A stretch of 64,000 bases of DNA. It comes from Odiellus spinosus (taxonomy: Eukaryota > Arthropoda > Arachnida > Opiliones > Phalangiidae). Shown in pieces: positions 1 to 10,552 of this stretch. The stretch is taken from assembly GCA_963920705.1 (NCBI GenBank), contig CAWUCO010000178.1, forward strand, positions 64,501 through 128,500, given 5' to 3'. The position numbers and the translations under genes were made by a program. Position 1 is the stretch's first letter. Every line of letters starts with the position of its first letter. A model generated the notes under the pieces. The model was not told the origin of the DNA. It worked only from the letters and a program-made list of their open reading frames with translations, and ran no database searches.

Positions 1-280
1 TTTTTTTAACCACTGTTATGTGTTTCCCAACACGGTGTAGTGGTATACAAATCCAAATCAATGTATTAGACATTTTTAATACGTCTTCTTCAGATTTAGA
101 ATTCAACTTACAGTTATTACACCGCCAGATACCTTTCTTAGCTCCTAGTTTCCGTAGATTTTCTTAATTTTTGATCGATGTACATTTCGCATGAAAATAA
201 CCTTGGCAAGCACCAGTACACTGAATTATTTCCTTCGGGTTATTCAATAAGATATCACAGTGGGAGCAAAGATCACTCAT
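1..280 (-). pseudogene. LINE ORF1 fragment with PHD-type zinc finger
   Basis: On the minus strand an ATG at 280 opens a frame with a Cys/His pattern of a PHD finger: CSHC near the start, then C-x3-C, an F-H-x2-C group, and a closing C-x2-C after a tryptophan (WRCNNC). PHD fingers of this kind are found at the N terminus of ORF1 in insect LINEs that also carry a coiled coil and an FP domain; the LINE at 4950 has that C-terminal part. An in-frame TAA at 164-166 breaks the frame, so this copy is dead. It runs off the left edge of the window. A host PHD gene is possible but less likely, because the surroundings are all transposon debris. Confidence 0.6.
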
Positions 281-409
281 TTTAAAATCACGCTATTTCT
301 ATGATATTTCTTCTTTAGCTAAAATAACAAACACTAGAGTTGTATAGCTTTCTATTATAGTACGGAGCGCACATTTTGTGCGACTGGTCTCGAGTGATAT
401 CTAATCTAA

Positions 410-1150
410 TCTCAACAATTCCTGCAACAATTTGGAGTCCAACATGTGACTTCGAGCCCCCACTATCTGCAATCAAATCGCTTAACAGAAAGCACAATTC
501 ATACAATAAAGAACATGATGATAAAGTCAACGACAGATGGAAGCGATTTACAGCACGTATTAATGGAATATCGCTCCACTCCCATAGGAAATTTACCATC
601 TCCGGCAGAAATGCTAATGGGCCGTAAGATCCGAACACCTCTCACAACCTCAACGGAAGCTCTACGTCCAAACTTTCTCACAGAACATATACGCGAAACA
701 TTGCAGAAGCGACAAAACACGATGCTCAACAACTATCGTCCATCACATACCATAAAAACATTGATTCTAAAAGTGGGCACACCAATATACCATTATATCG
801 CCCCAAGAACTTGGGGCAAAGGCGTAGTAATTGCATTGGCGGCGGAACCACAATCGTACATCATAAGAGCAGAAAATGGTAGAAATATTCGACGAACACG
901 ACACCATCTAAAGATGGCCAACCAACCAACAGAAGCCAAGATCCTCCGAAAGCAACCACATCCCGTCTTGTACCAAATCAGCGGAAAACCCAAACCGTTC
1001 AACAAGGTTCATCAGGCCGCCAAGCGGAAGTCGGACTAAATACACCAGACCGGAAGCACCCGCTACACAACTTCTCAAGCACCAAACCTCCCTTCACATC
1101 AAGAACGCACCGAAAAAAGAAACATCCGCAACGATACGGAATTGATTAAA
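410..1150 (+). pseudogene. Ty3/gypsy integrase C-terminal fragment
   Basis: The frame starting near 410 reads through a TSSPHYLQSN motif, matching the end of the integrase catalytic core in gypsy elements (usual form SSPHYPQSNG, with the catalytic Glu four residues later; here TEST retains the Glu). It continues through the helical region and a C-terminal R-x-W-G-x-G segment ending in RRTRHHL, as in gypsy integrases. The readable frame stops at 1039, but a second frame carries on to about 1150 and ends in PQRYGID, a typical gypsy Pol terminus, implying a frameshift near 980-1030. Nothing upstream of 410 continues the core, so the fragment is 5'-truncated next to the minus-strand LINE piece. 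Confidence 0.75.
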
Positions 1151-1430
1151 AATGAAATAAGAACGATTTTAATTTTATCGGAAAAGAAAGATGTTACATG
1201 TGCTAGATGTATATATATATTCATGTACACCTTCTGTAGTTACTCAAGCGATATAGACTCATGTAAACACAACGCGATAGATAAACGGGGCAAAGGTGAA
1301 GAGGCAATGAGATTGCCCCAAGCATGGAAATATAAAAGGAGATCGCGTTGTTACAAAATCTGTTGTATAAATGTTTCTTAACTTATGACACGTCGCTAAT
1401 AAAAGTCAAGCAAATCTAAACGTAGTTTGT
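1151..1430 (+). other. Possible 3' LTR region of the gypsy fragment
   Basis: This stretch follows the Pol terminus directly. It has a TATA-like box (tataaaagga, 1331-1340) followed about 65 bp later by an AATAAA-type signal (about 1398), the usual spacing inside an LTR. No second copy exists in the window, so the LTR ends cannot be fixed. Confidence 0.3.
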
Positions 1431-1616
1431 TGCCTCATAACAAAGTATATTAAACAAGATGGTCAAGCCCATAGGAATAGCTAGACCCATGACATTGTAA
1501 AAGAGGCTGAAAAGAATTATGCTATAGCAGGGGCTTGTTATACATGTATAAACGCTCTTTGAACAATTTGAATGGCGTTTCGAGATTCCTTTAAACACGA
1601 AGTTGCGTAAAGTTTT

Positions 1617-2460
1617 TCAAATCATGTTTTTCGAATCACGTTTTTCGAATCGCGTTTTTCCAATCGCGTTTTTCCAATCACGTTTTTTCAATCGCGTTTT
1701 TCCAATCGCGTTTTTCCAATCGCGTTTTTCCAATCGCGCCTTTCCAGTCGCGCCTTTCCAGTCGCGCCTTTCCAGTCGCGCCTTTCCAGTCGCGCTTTTC
1801 CAATCGCGCCTTTCCAATCGCGCCTTTCCAATCGCGCCTTTCCAATCGCGTCTTTCCAATCGCGTCTTTCCAATCGCGTTTTTCCAATCGCGTTTTTCCA
1901 ATCGCGTTTTTCCAATCGCGTTTTTCCAATCGCGCCTTTCCAGTCGCGCTTTTCTAATCGCGCCTTTCCAATCGCGCCTTTCCAATCGCGCCTTTCCAAT
2001 CGCGTCTTTCCAATCGCGCCTTTCCAATCGCGTCTTTCCAATCGCGTTTTTCCAATCGCGTTTTTCCAATCGCGTTTTTCCAATCGCGTTTTTCCAATCG
2101 CGTTTTTCCAATCGCGTTTTTCCAATCGCGTTTTTCCAATCGCGTTTTTCCAATCGCGTTTTTCCAATCGCGCTCGTCCAATCGGGCTCGTCCAATCGGG
2201 CTCGTCCAATCGGGCTCGTCCAATCGCGCTCGTCCAATCGGGCTCGTCCAATCGGGCTCGTCCAATCGGGCTCGTCCAATCGGGCTCGTCGACTCGCGCT
2301 CGTCGAATCGCGCGCGCTGCGACTCGCGCTCGTCGAATCGCGCGCGTCGACTCGCGCGCGTCGAATCGCGCGCGTCGAATCGCGCGCGTCGAATCGCGCG
2401 CGTCGAATCGCGCTCGTCGAATCGCGCTTTTCGAATCGCGCTTTTCAAATCATGTTTTTC
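1617..2460. repeat. 14-bp minisatellite, about 60 copies
   Basis: The core unit is tttttccaatcgcg, repeated head to tail for about 840 bp. Variants cluster in blocks: T-rich units at the left, cctttccaRtcgcg units around 1730-2040, T-rich again to 2170, ctcgtccaatcggg to about 2290, then cgcgtcgaatcgcg to 2430. The outermost units on both sides read caaatcatgtttttc, so the array ends are symmetric. Because 14 is not a multiple of three and the unit makes no stop codon on either strand, long ORFs appear in several frames (for example + 1603-2505). I treat them as artefacts of the repeat. Confidence 0.95.
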
Positions 2461-2477
2461 AACTTGGCTACCTGTGA

Positions 2478-3040
2478 ACGCGTCTTTATATCTAATCTTT
2501 ATTAATTTATCTTGGATACCCGTGTGAAGGCGGCTTTATATCTAATCGATATGTATTTATCTTGGATACCCGTGTGTACGCGGCTTTATATCTAATCTTA
2601 ATTTTTCTTTGATACCAGTCAGAACGCGGATTTATATCTAATCTTTATTAATTTATCTTGGATACACGTGTGAACGTGGCTTAATATCGAATATTTATTA
2701 ATTTTTAACTTTGATACCCTTGCGAACAGGCATTTATATATTATCTTTGTCATTTTATCTTGGATACTCGTGCGAACGGGACTTAATATCGATTCTTTGT
2801 TAAGTCATTTTAATCTTGAAAACGCGTCTTTATATCTATTCTTTATTAAGTCATTTTATCTTGTATACCCTGCGAAAACGCCTTTATATCTAATCTTTTT
2901 TAATTTTTACCTTGGACACCCTTGTGAAGGCACCTTTACATCTAATCTTTATCGTCTTATCTTGGATACCCGTGAATATCTAAAATTTATTAATTCATTT
3001 TATATTGAACACCCGTGAAAACACGACTTTATCTAATCAA
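2478..3040 (+). repeat. Left array of the 50-bp subrepeat, about 11 copies
   Basis: The unit reads roughly cttggatacccgtgtgaacg followed by cgtctttatatctaatcttt and attaatttat. The first units are exactly 50 bp; later ones diverge. The right arm holds the reverse-complement array. Confidence 0.9.
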
Positions 3041-4950
3041 CCTATAAGAAAATATTGAATATCTTCGAAAATATCTTTTATATTAAATTTAAGTTTTAGC
3101 AACATTGGTTTTTAGATTAAATTAATCTGTTTTAATTTTAATTTAAATGAATGTTACGTTTCAATTCAGTAAAAGCTATAACCCCAGAAGGCTAAAATAG
3201 ACGCGAATCCAAAAGATACTAAATAACGCGTTCGTTTATCATTATAAACTAACAAGCGAGTAACGGTTGCTGCTCTTCAATGAGCTGTGGTGGATGTACG
3301 TTTACAGCAAGGTAGAAGCTAATAACTGTATATGCGAATTTTATTGGAGAGTCAAGAGCCGTGGGTGATGACGTCTTCTTCCGACGTCACGTACAGACAG
3401 ATCCTCTCCGCGAACTAAAAGTTCACTCTGAGAGGTAAGAAGACGAAATTTTTCCTATTCGATGACGTAACAGACAGAACCTCTCCGTGAACTAAAGGTG
3501 CGTTTACAAAGGCACTTTTAGTAGAAGCGTAAGCTGGTAGATGACGATTAAAAAAATTTTAAATCTCGCGCGTGAAATTCTGAGTCTGAGGAAAGCTTTA
3601 TCTCCCCGCTTGAGCCTCCCGTTGTTTCGTTTACAAAAGAGCTGACAGATGGTGGTTTAGTCGATAGCCTTGAAAATAAAAGGTAAACAACAAAAATGGC
3701 GTCGACTGTTCTTAATTTGCTTCTCATGAAAAAGAAATTGTTACTATTGAAACAACAAAGATTAATTAAACTACGGAAGTTAAAACGTAGAATGAAACGT
3801 CGTACGTGGGTCCACCCAATATGGAGACAAAGGACTACTGAAGGCTATTTTCATACATTGGTAAGTACATAGTAAAAAGGCCAAAGGCTTAAGATTTATC
3901 AAATGAATTTTTTTTTTCGAATTTTACCTGTGTTTTTAACGAAATTTGGTTTCTTTTGTAGCTTCAAAAGATGAGAAAATTTGACCACGATAATTTTAAA
4001 AATTTCGTCCGTATGTCGCCGCAGTTATTTGACGAATTAGTGAAATTATTGGCTGTTCGTTTGAAAAAAAATCCGGTACCTTGAGAGCCTCTTTCACCAG
4101 CTCATAGATTAGCTGTCACTCTCGGGTAATGTAAATATTTCTTTTAAAATTTTTTAATTTCTTATTGTGTTTTTTGCGCAGATTCTTGGCAACTGGTGAC
4201 AGTCTCATGAGCATTGCGTATGGGTTCCGCATTGGAAAAGCTACTGCCCACGTTGTAGTCAAAGAGACGTGCGATGCCTTATGGGATGTTTTACAGCCAC
4301 TCTACCTCAAAGTAAATGTAGCTTTTATTTGTTTTCTAAATCATTTTAATTGATGATGAATTTCAGGCACCAACCGAAAACGTTTGGAAAGATGCTGATT
4401 ATGGATATGGACGAGTATATCAGTATCCAAACTGCTGTGGTGCTGTTGATGGTAAGCACGTGTTAATCCAACAACCCGCAAACAGTGGTTCAATGTACTA
4501 CAGCTACAAGGTAAATATTTTTATACAATATATCCAGAGATATATTAATAAATAGTTTTGATAGGGTACAAACTCTGTTGTGCTCATGGCAGTTGTGGAT
4601 GCTGAGTACAAATTTCTAGCTGTTGACATAGGAGGTTTTCGCTCTAATTCTGATGGTGACATTTTTAAAAGTTCTTCAATTGGTTCTGCGCTAGAAAATA
4701 AAACTCTGGGTTTGCCATCCCCATCAAAATTACCGAGAAGTGAGATTTCCGCGCCCTATTTATTCGTTGGTGATGAAGCCTTTCAACTAGAAGAAAATTT
4801 CTTGCGGCCCTATTCATCAAAGGAATTAAATTCTAAATCTCGAGTTTTTAATTATCGTCTGAGTAGAGCCAGGTAATTACTTTCTTGTGGGTATTATAAA
4901 GCAAAATATTTAAAATCACCCATTTATCCCATTTATATTATATTCAAATA

Positions 4951-5691
4951 TTGCTTCAGAAAGTAAGTGATATTCAATTCAATATGAAAAAACTTGATGA
5001 TATCGATCTGATTGGGAAAAGGATATCCGATATCGAATCCAAATTAAATAAAATCGATGACATCGAAACAGCAGTACAATTCTGTTCCAGTAAAATTGAT
5101 GACTTTAACCAAATAATTGATCCCCTTCGTAATGACGTCTCGAAAATTATGCAAGAAAATAATGACCTTAAAGTTAAATGTAAAGAACTGGATTCTAGAG
5201 TCTTAAACCATGAAAATTTGTTGAATGAGATTCGCCAAGATTCTCTAGATAAAAATCTCGAAATATGTGGTATTGAACGTACTAACAATGAGCAATTACT
5301 AGAAGTGATAAAGCTATTATCAACACATCTAGGTCTAAAGTACGATATAACTGATATCATAAATTGCTATAGACTTCCTACAGTAAATAAACCTAACCAA
5401 ATAATCAGGATCATTTTTTTGAATAAATCTATCAGAGATGCCTGGATGAAAAAAAGCAAAACTTGTAAACTAAAGGCAAGTGATATAAATCCTAACTTAA
5501 AGAACGAAAGAATATTTTTTAATGAACAATTAACCCCCCTGAATAAAAAAATTCTGTATGAAACAAAACAATTTGCTAAAATTAACAAAATTAAATATGT
5601 ATGGGTTGTAGATGGAAAAATATTCATTAGAAAGGATGATAATACGAAATCAATGAGAATTAGATCTCTCAATGATTTGAAATTAATATAA
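4951..5691 (+). CDS. LINE ORF1 protein, coiled coil plus FP-like domain (N terminus missing)
   Basis: About 246 residues. The first ~110 residues are a charged heptad-rich region (many I, L, K, D, E) predicted to form a coiled coil, which in LINE ORF1 proteins mediates oligomerisation. From about residue 115 it matches the baculovirus FP25-like domain common in insect LINE ORF1 proteins: NLEICGIER, an INCYRL segment, and a C-terminal WVVDGKIFIRKDD stretch. The role is RNA binding and RNP assembly. The frame opens at a TTG because the true start and any PHD finger upstream were lost by 5' truncation. A 45-nt gap separates it from ORF2. Confidence 0.8.
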   Translation: MLQKVSDIQFNMKKLDDIDLIGKRISDIESKLNKIDDIETAVQFCSSKIDDFNQIIDPLRNDVSKIMQENNDLKVKCKELDSRVLNHENLLNEIRQDSLDKNLEICGIERTNNEQLLEVIKLLSTHLGLKYDITDIINCYRLPTVNKPNQIIRIIFLNKSIRDAWMKKSKTCKLKASDINPNLKNERIFFNEQLTPLNKKILYETKQFAKINKIKYVWVVDGKIFIRKDDNTKSMRIRSLNDLKLI

Positions 5692-5736
5692 ATTTAATTA
5701 AAATATTAATACGAGAGTTATTCCTCTTGTTTACTA

Positions 5737-8697
5737 ATGTTTGATTCTATCGAAGAGATTTCTAATAATATTACTAGCTATTGTGTAACTAATGATTTTC
5801 ACCTTATAACCCAAGAAAGCAGTTCTTTAAAAATATTTCACCTTAATATTAGAAGTATTAAAAAACACTTTGATGAATTTCTGGTTTTTCTCCAATCCAT
5901 GAGAGATATGTTAGATATTATTGTATTAACCGAAACATTTGAAATTATTGATATTGATATATTCCATATCGATGGGTATAATTGTATTTGTACAGATACT
6001 TACCGCAACAGAAATGATGGCATATTAATATATATAAAACAAGATTTATCCTTTTCTGAATTTAATCTTACTTTAATTGACGCGACTACCAAATGCATCG
6101 AAGTAAAACTACCAAATAATACTATGTACAAAGTCGTAAGTTGTTATAGATCACCGAGTATCAGCCCAATCTCATTTATAGAAGATTTAAATAAAAAATT
6201 AGCAACCTTTTCCAATATTAGTAATATTATAATGATCGGTGATCTTAACATCGACCTTTTAGATGCTAGTGACATCTCTGTATCAAACTATAGTACAATT
6301 TTACATGAGCAGGGCTTTTTATCGTGTATTAATACCCCAACTAGAGTGACCCCAACTTCAAGGACTTGCCTAGATCATATATTTATTAAGAATAAAACTA
6401 ACGATAAAGTTAACTCTTACGTTATACAAACGACTATCACTGATCATTATGCCACGCTGGTTGCCATCCCGAAGATCCGTAAAGACAATACCAAAATTAG
6501 AAAGCAAGATACGATGATCGACATTATAGACTACAATTTATTAAAATCTCTAATAGCAAAGGAAGATTGGAACAGAGTTACAAGGGACCAAGACTGCAAC
6601 ACATCGTGTAGTACCTTTATTACTATCTTGCAGAATTATATTAAATTAGCCACTTCTACACGCGTAATTTCTAATAATCATAAAAATCAGAAGCTTAAAC
6701 CATGGATAACACCTGCCTTAATAACTTCAATTAGAAAGAGAGACTATTTAGCGGCACGATTGAAAAACGAACCATTTAATATCCCACTTAAAGAATTGGT
6801 GAAAACATATAGGAATAAATTAAATTCTTTAATTCGAACAACAAAATTTAAACATTTTAAAAATAAAATTCAGGATAGAAGTAATGACCCGAAATCTATT
6901 TGGAAAATAATAAATGACACAACTAGAAAAATTACCAATAGGACAGTAATCCGTAAGATTATAAACAATAACGAGATTTTATCTACTAACTCTCACCCAA
7001 AAGAAGTTGCCAACGCCTTTAATGATTTTTTTGTTTCAATAGGTCCACATCTAGCTAATCAAATTAGTACTCAGCCTAGCTTAAATGTCCCGACGGTAAA
7101 CAAATACATCCAAAATAACCTATTTTTTTCCCCAGTTATACCGTCAGACGTTGAAGTCTACATTAAATCCTTGAAAAACTCTACTTCCTGTGGTTTCGAT
7201 AATATCAGTATAAAAATTTTAAAACTATATCAAACGAACCTTTCGATACCATTAACACATATTATTAACCTTTCATTGTCTACTGGAATTTTCCCACATT
7301 TGTTAAAAAAGGCGATAATAATACCGATATTTAAAGCTGGTAAAAAGGATAGCGTAGAAAATTACCGCCCAATATCACTCCTGAGTAACATCTCAAAATT
7401 AATCGAAAAAGTTATAAAAAAACAATTAGTAGCCTTCCTAGAAAAAGAGAAATTCTTTTGCGATAATCAATTTGGTTTTCGACCAGGATATAGCACTGAT
7501 GATGCTATTTTAAAAGTAACTAAAGAACTTTATAATTCTGTTGATAAAAATAAAAAAACAATTGGTATTTTCCTAGACCTTAAAAAAGCTTTTGATACGG
7601 TCTCTCACCCTGTACTTATCCAAAAACTAGAAAAAGCAGGGGTCAGAGGTCTACCTCTAGACTGGTTTAAAAATTATTTAACTAACCGTAGTACAGTAAC
7701 TTCGGTGGAAGGAACCCTAAGTAATGAGAAGTCAATGACTTTCGGGGTGCCACAAGGAACAGTTCTAGGCCCTATTCTTTTTCTAGTTTATATAAACGAT
7801 ATCTGTAGTTTGAATATAGATGGTAACCTAACCGCGTTCGCAGATGATACCACTCTGGTCTTCGAAGGTAATACTTGGAATGAGGTATTTACAAAAGCTC
7901 AAATAGGACTAGATATAATTTATAGTAAATTAAAAGAAAACTTACTGTCGTTAAACATATCTAAAACTAAATACCTCTGTTTCTCCTCCAGACTTGAAGT
8001 AGATCATGATTACGATTTAATTATACATGACAGTTCTAATGGTCTCGAATGTGGAATAAACTGTCAGAAAATACAACGTTTAGACCGTATCAAATTTTTA
8101 GGTATAATAATTGACCAGAATTTGAAATGGAACTACCATATAAATAATGTCATATCTAAACTACGCATCTGTCTACCACGCTTTTATCTATTACGAAATT
8201 TTCTTACAATAAGATGGCTTAAAATAGTATACTTCTCACTGGTTCAATCCATAGCTACATATGGTATCATAGGTTGGGGAGGTACCTACTGTTCTTATAT
8301 GGAACCTTTAGGTATAATGCAAAGAAAAATAATAAGAATTTGCTTAAAGCTTCCTTGGTTAACCCCCCGACACATATTATATAATAACTTTAAAGTTCTT
8401 TCTATCCGCCAAATTTATGCTAAAAATATTCTAATACATATGTTTAAAATAAGAGACTTTTTACCCTCCAGAAATGTTACATACGCTACACGATATGTTA
8501 CTGACGGGAACTTAGCTAGTAGTACAACTAATAAAACAATTGGCCAGAAACATATTAGTTACCTAGGTCCAAAACTTTATAACAATCTAAACAAACAAAT
8601 TAAAGAGCATACTTCAATTACCTCATATAAAAAAGATATTTTAAACTGGCTAATCGAGATTGGTACCTTGCATTTGAACTTTCTGTTAGATAACTAG
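5737..8697 (+). CDS. LINE ORF2: AP endonuclease plus reverse transcriptase, intact
   Basis: 986 residues with no stop or frameshift. The endonuclease spans roughly residues 30-240 with the expected motifs: HLNIRSI (Asn, ~35), LTET (Glu, ~66), GDLNIDLL (Asp, ~168), LDHIF (~212) and TDHY (His, ~235). The reverse transcriptase spans roughly 470-760 with LDLKKAFDTV (~613), GVPQGTVLGP and the catalytic FADD box (~700). The C-terminal third contains the thumb and a tail with YNNLNKQI and SITSYKKDIL, typical of CR1/L2. Such proteins nick target DNA and prime reverse transcription at the nick. The intact frame contrasts with the decayed Harbinger host and implies a younger insertion. Confidence 0.93.
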   Translation: MFDSIEEISNNITSYCVTNDFHLITQESSSLKIFHLNIRSIKKHFDEFLVFLQSMRDMLDIIVLTETFEIIDIDIFHIDGYNCICTDTYRNRNDGILIYIKQDLSFSEFNLTLIDATTKCIEVKLPNNTMYKVVSCYRSPSISPISFIEDLNKKLATFSNISNIIMIGDLNIDLLDASDISVSNYSTILHEQGFLSCINTPTRVTPTSRTCLDHIFIKNKTNDKVNSYVIQTTITDHYATLVAIPKIRKDNTKIRKQDTMIDIIDYNLLKSLIAKEDWNRVTRDQDCNTSCSTFITILQNYIKLATSTRVISNNHKNQKLKPWITPALITSIRKRDYLAARLKNEPFNIPLKELVKTYRNKLNSLIRTTKFKHFKNKIQDRSNDPKSIWKIINDTTRKITNRTVIRKIINNNEILSTNSHPKEVANAFNDFFVSIGPHLANQISTQPSLNVPTVNKYIQNNLFFSPVIPSDVEVYIKSLKNSTSCGFDNISIKILKLYQTNLSIPLTHIINLSLSTGIFPHLLKKAIIIPIFKAGKKDSVENYRPISLLSNISKLIEKVIKKQLVAFLEKEKFFCDNQFGFRPGYSTDDAILKVTKELYNSVDKNKKTIGIFLDLKKAFDTVSHPVLIQKLEKAGVRGLPLDWFKNYLTNRSTVTSVEGTLSNEKSMTFGVPQGTVLGPILFLVYINDICSLNIDGNLTAFADDTTLVFEGNTWNEVFTKAQIGLDIIYSKLKENLLSLNISKTKYLCFSSRLEVDHDYDLIIHDSSNGLECGINCQKIQRLDRIKFLGIIIDQNLKWNYHINNVISKLRICLPRFYLLRNFLTIRWLKIVYFSLVQSIATYGIIGWGGTYCSYMEPLGIMQRKIIRICLKLPWLTPRHILYNNFKVLSIRQIYAKNILIHMFKIRDFLPSRNVTYATRYVTDGNLASSTTNKTIGQKHISYLGPKLYNNLNKQIKEHTSITSYKKDILNWLIEIGTLHLNFLLDN

Positions 8698-8873
8698 ATA
8701 ATTTTGTTAACAAATATAAAGGCTCAGGCTCTATTGTCAAATTTGCATAATCTAATGCTTTAAGAATTACTATTGGTACACTCCCTGCCACGCACAAGCA
8801 AATTTGCTTATGTGGCAAAGGGAAGATGTAAAATTTTTTTTGTTGTTAATCCTTCTTATGTAATCTACGACAT

Positions 8874-8907
<34 letters not shown>

Positions 8908-10321
8908 AACTGCATCAAAGAGTGGGTGAAGTCTGACAATTGTTTTTTTTTTTCATCTGAACTTACTCAGAAAGTAGGCTTAGGTATATAAGCAAACGCC
9001 AAGTACAGTCATAACTTCATAAGTCTACTTTTAAAAATAAAACTAGATTTCTAATTACGTATTTGCTTGTTTTTGCCAAAGAATTAGGGTTATTTTAAAT
9101 GTCATTTGGTGTCAGATTTGACTCTCTCTTTAATAATTAATATATATTAAATACAATTAAGTCCATCATAACTTAGGCGCTGCAGTGAAAATGCCTTTGG
9201 AATATTGGGGGCGAGGTGGAAGATATACCATCGAACAATAACCCTTGCACCTGAGAATGCTGAAAGAGTAATAAAAGCAACAGTTGTGCTTCACAACTAC
9301 CTAATCACGAAAGAAAAACACCTAAAAAAGTCTCAAAAGGTGTACTGCCCTCCTGGGTTTGCAGATTTACGGATAGCCTTGGGAACTACCAATATGGCGC
9401 TTGGAATGATGAGCGTGACAATGCTCTATTAAATCTGAGAGGCTCAACAGCGAGAAATTCGACGGAAGCAGCTAAAAAATGCAGGAAAATCTACACTGAT
9501 TATTTTTGGTCAGAGGAAGGTGCAGTTCCATGGCAGTGGGATATGCCAGGTGTAAATCGTTAAAATATATCTCAAAGCTATAAGAAAATGTTTTAAAGCG
9601 ACTAAGTACCTTTTATGGAGGCCCTTTCAAGTCAAATTCTAGAGCAAGCATATCAGATTGTGACAAACATTTTTAACTGAAAACTCTAAACTTAAATAAT
9701 GGATTTTGGTGGTGGTGTTTAAAGAAATAAAAGAATTCTTTTAAATGTGTTAAAAATTTGTTCATTCAGTATATACAAACATTAATGAGGTTGATACCAA
9801 TATTAAAATATTACAAATTTTTCAAGAATCGTTGTCTCAAATATGGTGTAGGGGGTTTTCATCATCGTAGAAACCGAATTCCCGGGTATTTTTTCAATCG
9901 GACAAGTAGTTTCTGAGATACAGAAAGTCACCATTTGCTGAAATGGCATTGACCCCTAAACTTGAACAAGGTATAACTCTGGTAATAATTGCGCGATTTT
10001 CATGATTTAAAAAGCATTTTAAAGCGTAAGAAACGTTTTATATATGTACGTGATTAAAATTAAAATATATTAATTTCTACCCTTTAATATTAGTGGTCAA
10101 ACCATTTGACCTTTGACTTTAACCTCAAGTTTAAATAAAAAATAACATTTTTTTTCGAATTCCCCGTGTGTGATTTACCTGAAAATAGTGAAATCCAAAT
10201 CTATACTTTCTAGTTATCGAGATATTAAGTAATATGTTCAGCCCCTCGAACTCTAATTTTTAGATTAGTCTGCTTGGATGTCTGGCATTTCCGGATAGTG
10301 AAAATTTTGGAATCGTGATGG

Positions 10322-10552
10322 ATGCCTGTTCTTTTGACAACGTTCCTGATAGTTGATTTGAAAGAGGTTCGAATGAGAAAAGAAAAAATATTACTTAGTT
10401 TACGAACGGGAGTTCCTAGAAAAACTATTAAAACCATTTGTTTGCATCACGAACAGTTGCATTTGAAAAGATATTCCAATAAGCAGTTTAAGTGTTCAAA
10501 TAGCTGTAAACTTCACAAAAAACTACGTAAGAAAGGAGTGGAAGTAACTTAG
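10322..10552 (+). other. Possible N-terminal Cys/His exon of the long-TIR transposase
   Basis: A 76-codon frame contains a Cys/His cluster (CLHHEQLH and KCSNSCKLH) next to a basic stretch (KKLRKKG). It sits just inside the left terminal repeat, where an N-terminal DNA-binding exon would be expected, but no splice link to the main gene is proven. Confidence 0.3.

Larger units (their letters stand above)
4950..8904 (+). mobile_element. 5'-truncated CR1/L2-group LINE with poly(A) tail
   Basis: This is a non-LTR retrotransposon lying wholly inside the last intron of the Harbinger transposase. It has ORF1 (missing its N terminus), ORF2, a 3' UTR of about 180 bp and a 28-nt A run (8877-8904). The 5' end falls near 4950, where ORF1 begins mid-domain without an ATG. 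I could not find a clear target-site duplication. The ORF2 C terminus resembles the FNSLP-x-n-FK tail of CR1/L2/Daphne elements and there is no RNase H domain, so I place it in that group rather than I or R1. Confidence 0.85.
3696..9563 (+). pseudogene. Harbinger DDE transposase, six exons, degraded
   Basis: The exons I infer are 3696-3860, 3962-4125, 4182-4311, 4367-4510, 4565-4872 and 9177-9563, all joined by GT/AG introns. The N terminus has the basic RRTWVHP motif, then a helix-turn-helix region (FLATGDS). The catalytic Asp residues lie in CGAVDGKH, MAVVDAEY and FVGDEAF, and the conserved SENAFGILGARW block follows the last splice (AG at 4872 to G at 9177). A TGA at 4082-4084 replaces an expected Arg or similar codon, and a 1-nt shift near 9372 moves the C terminus into another frame that ends at 9563. 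The gene is therefore inactive. The last intron (4873-9176) houses the LINE. Confidence 0.9.

Noticed and set aside
1603-2505. 300-codon plus-strand ORF and several long minus-strand ORFs
   Set aside because: They are a by-product of the 14-bp repeat, which has no stop on either strand. No domain or start context supports a protein.
2478-3040. CRISPR-like array
   Set aside because: The 50-bp units are contiguous diverging tandem repeats without unique spacers, and the context is eukaryotic.
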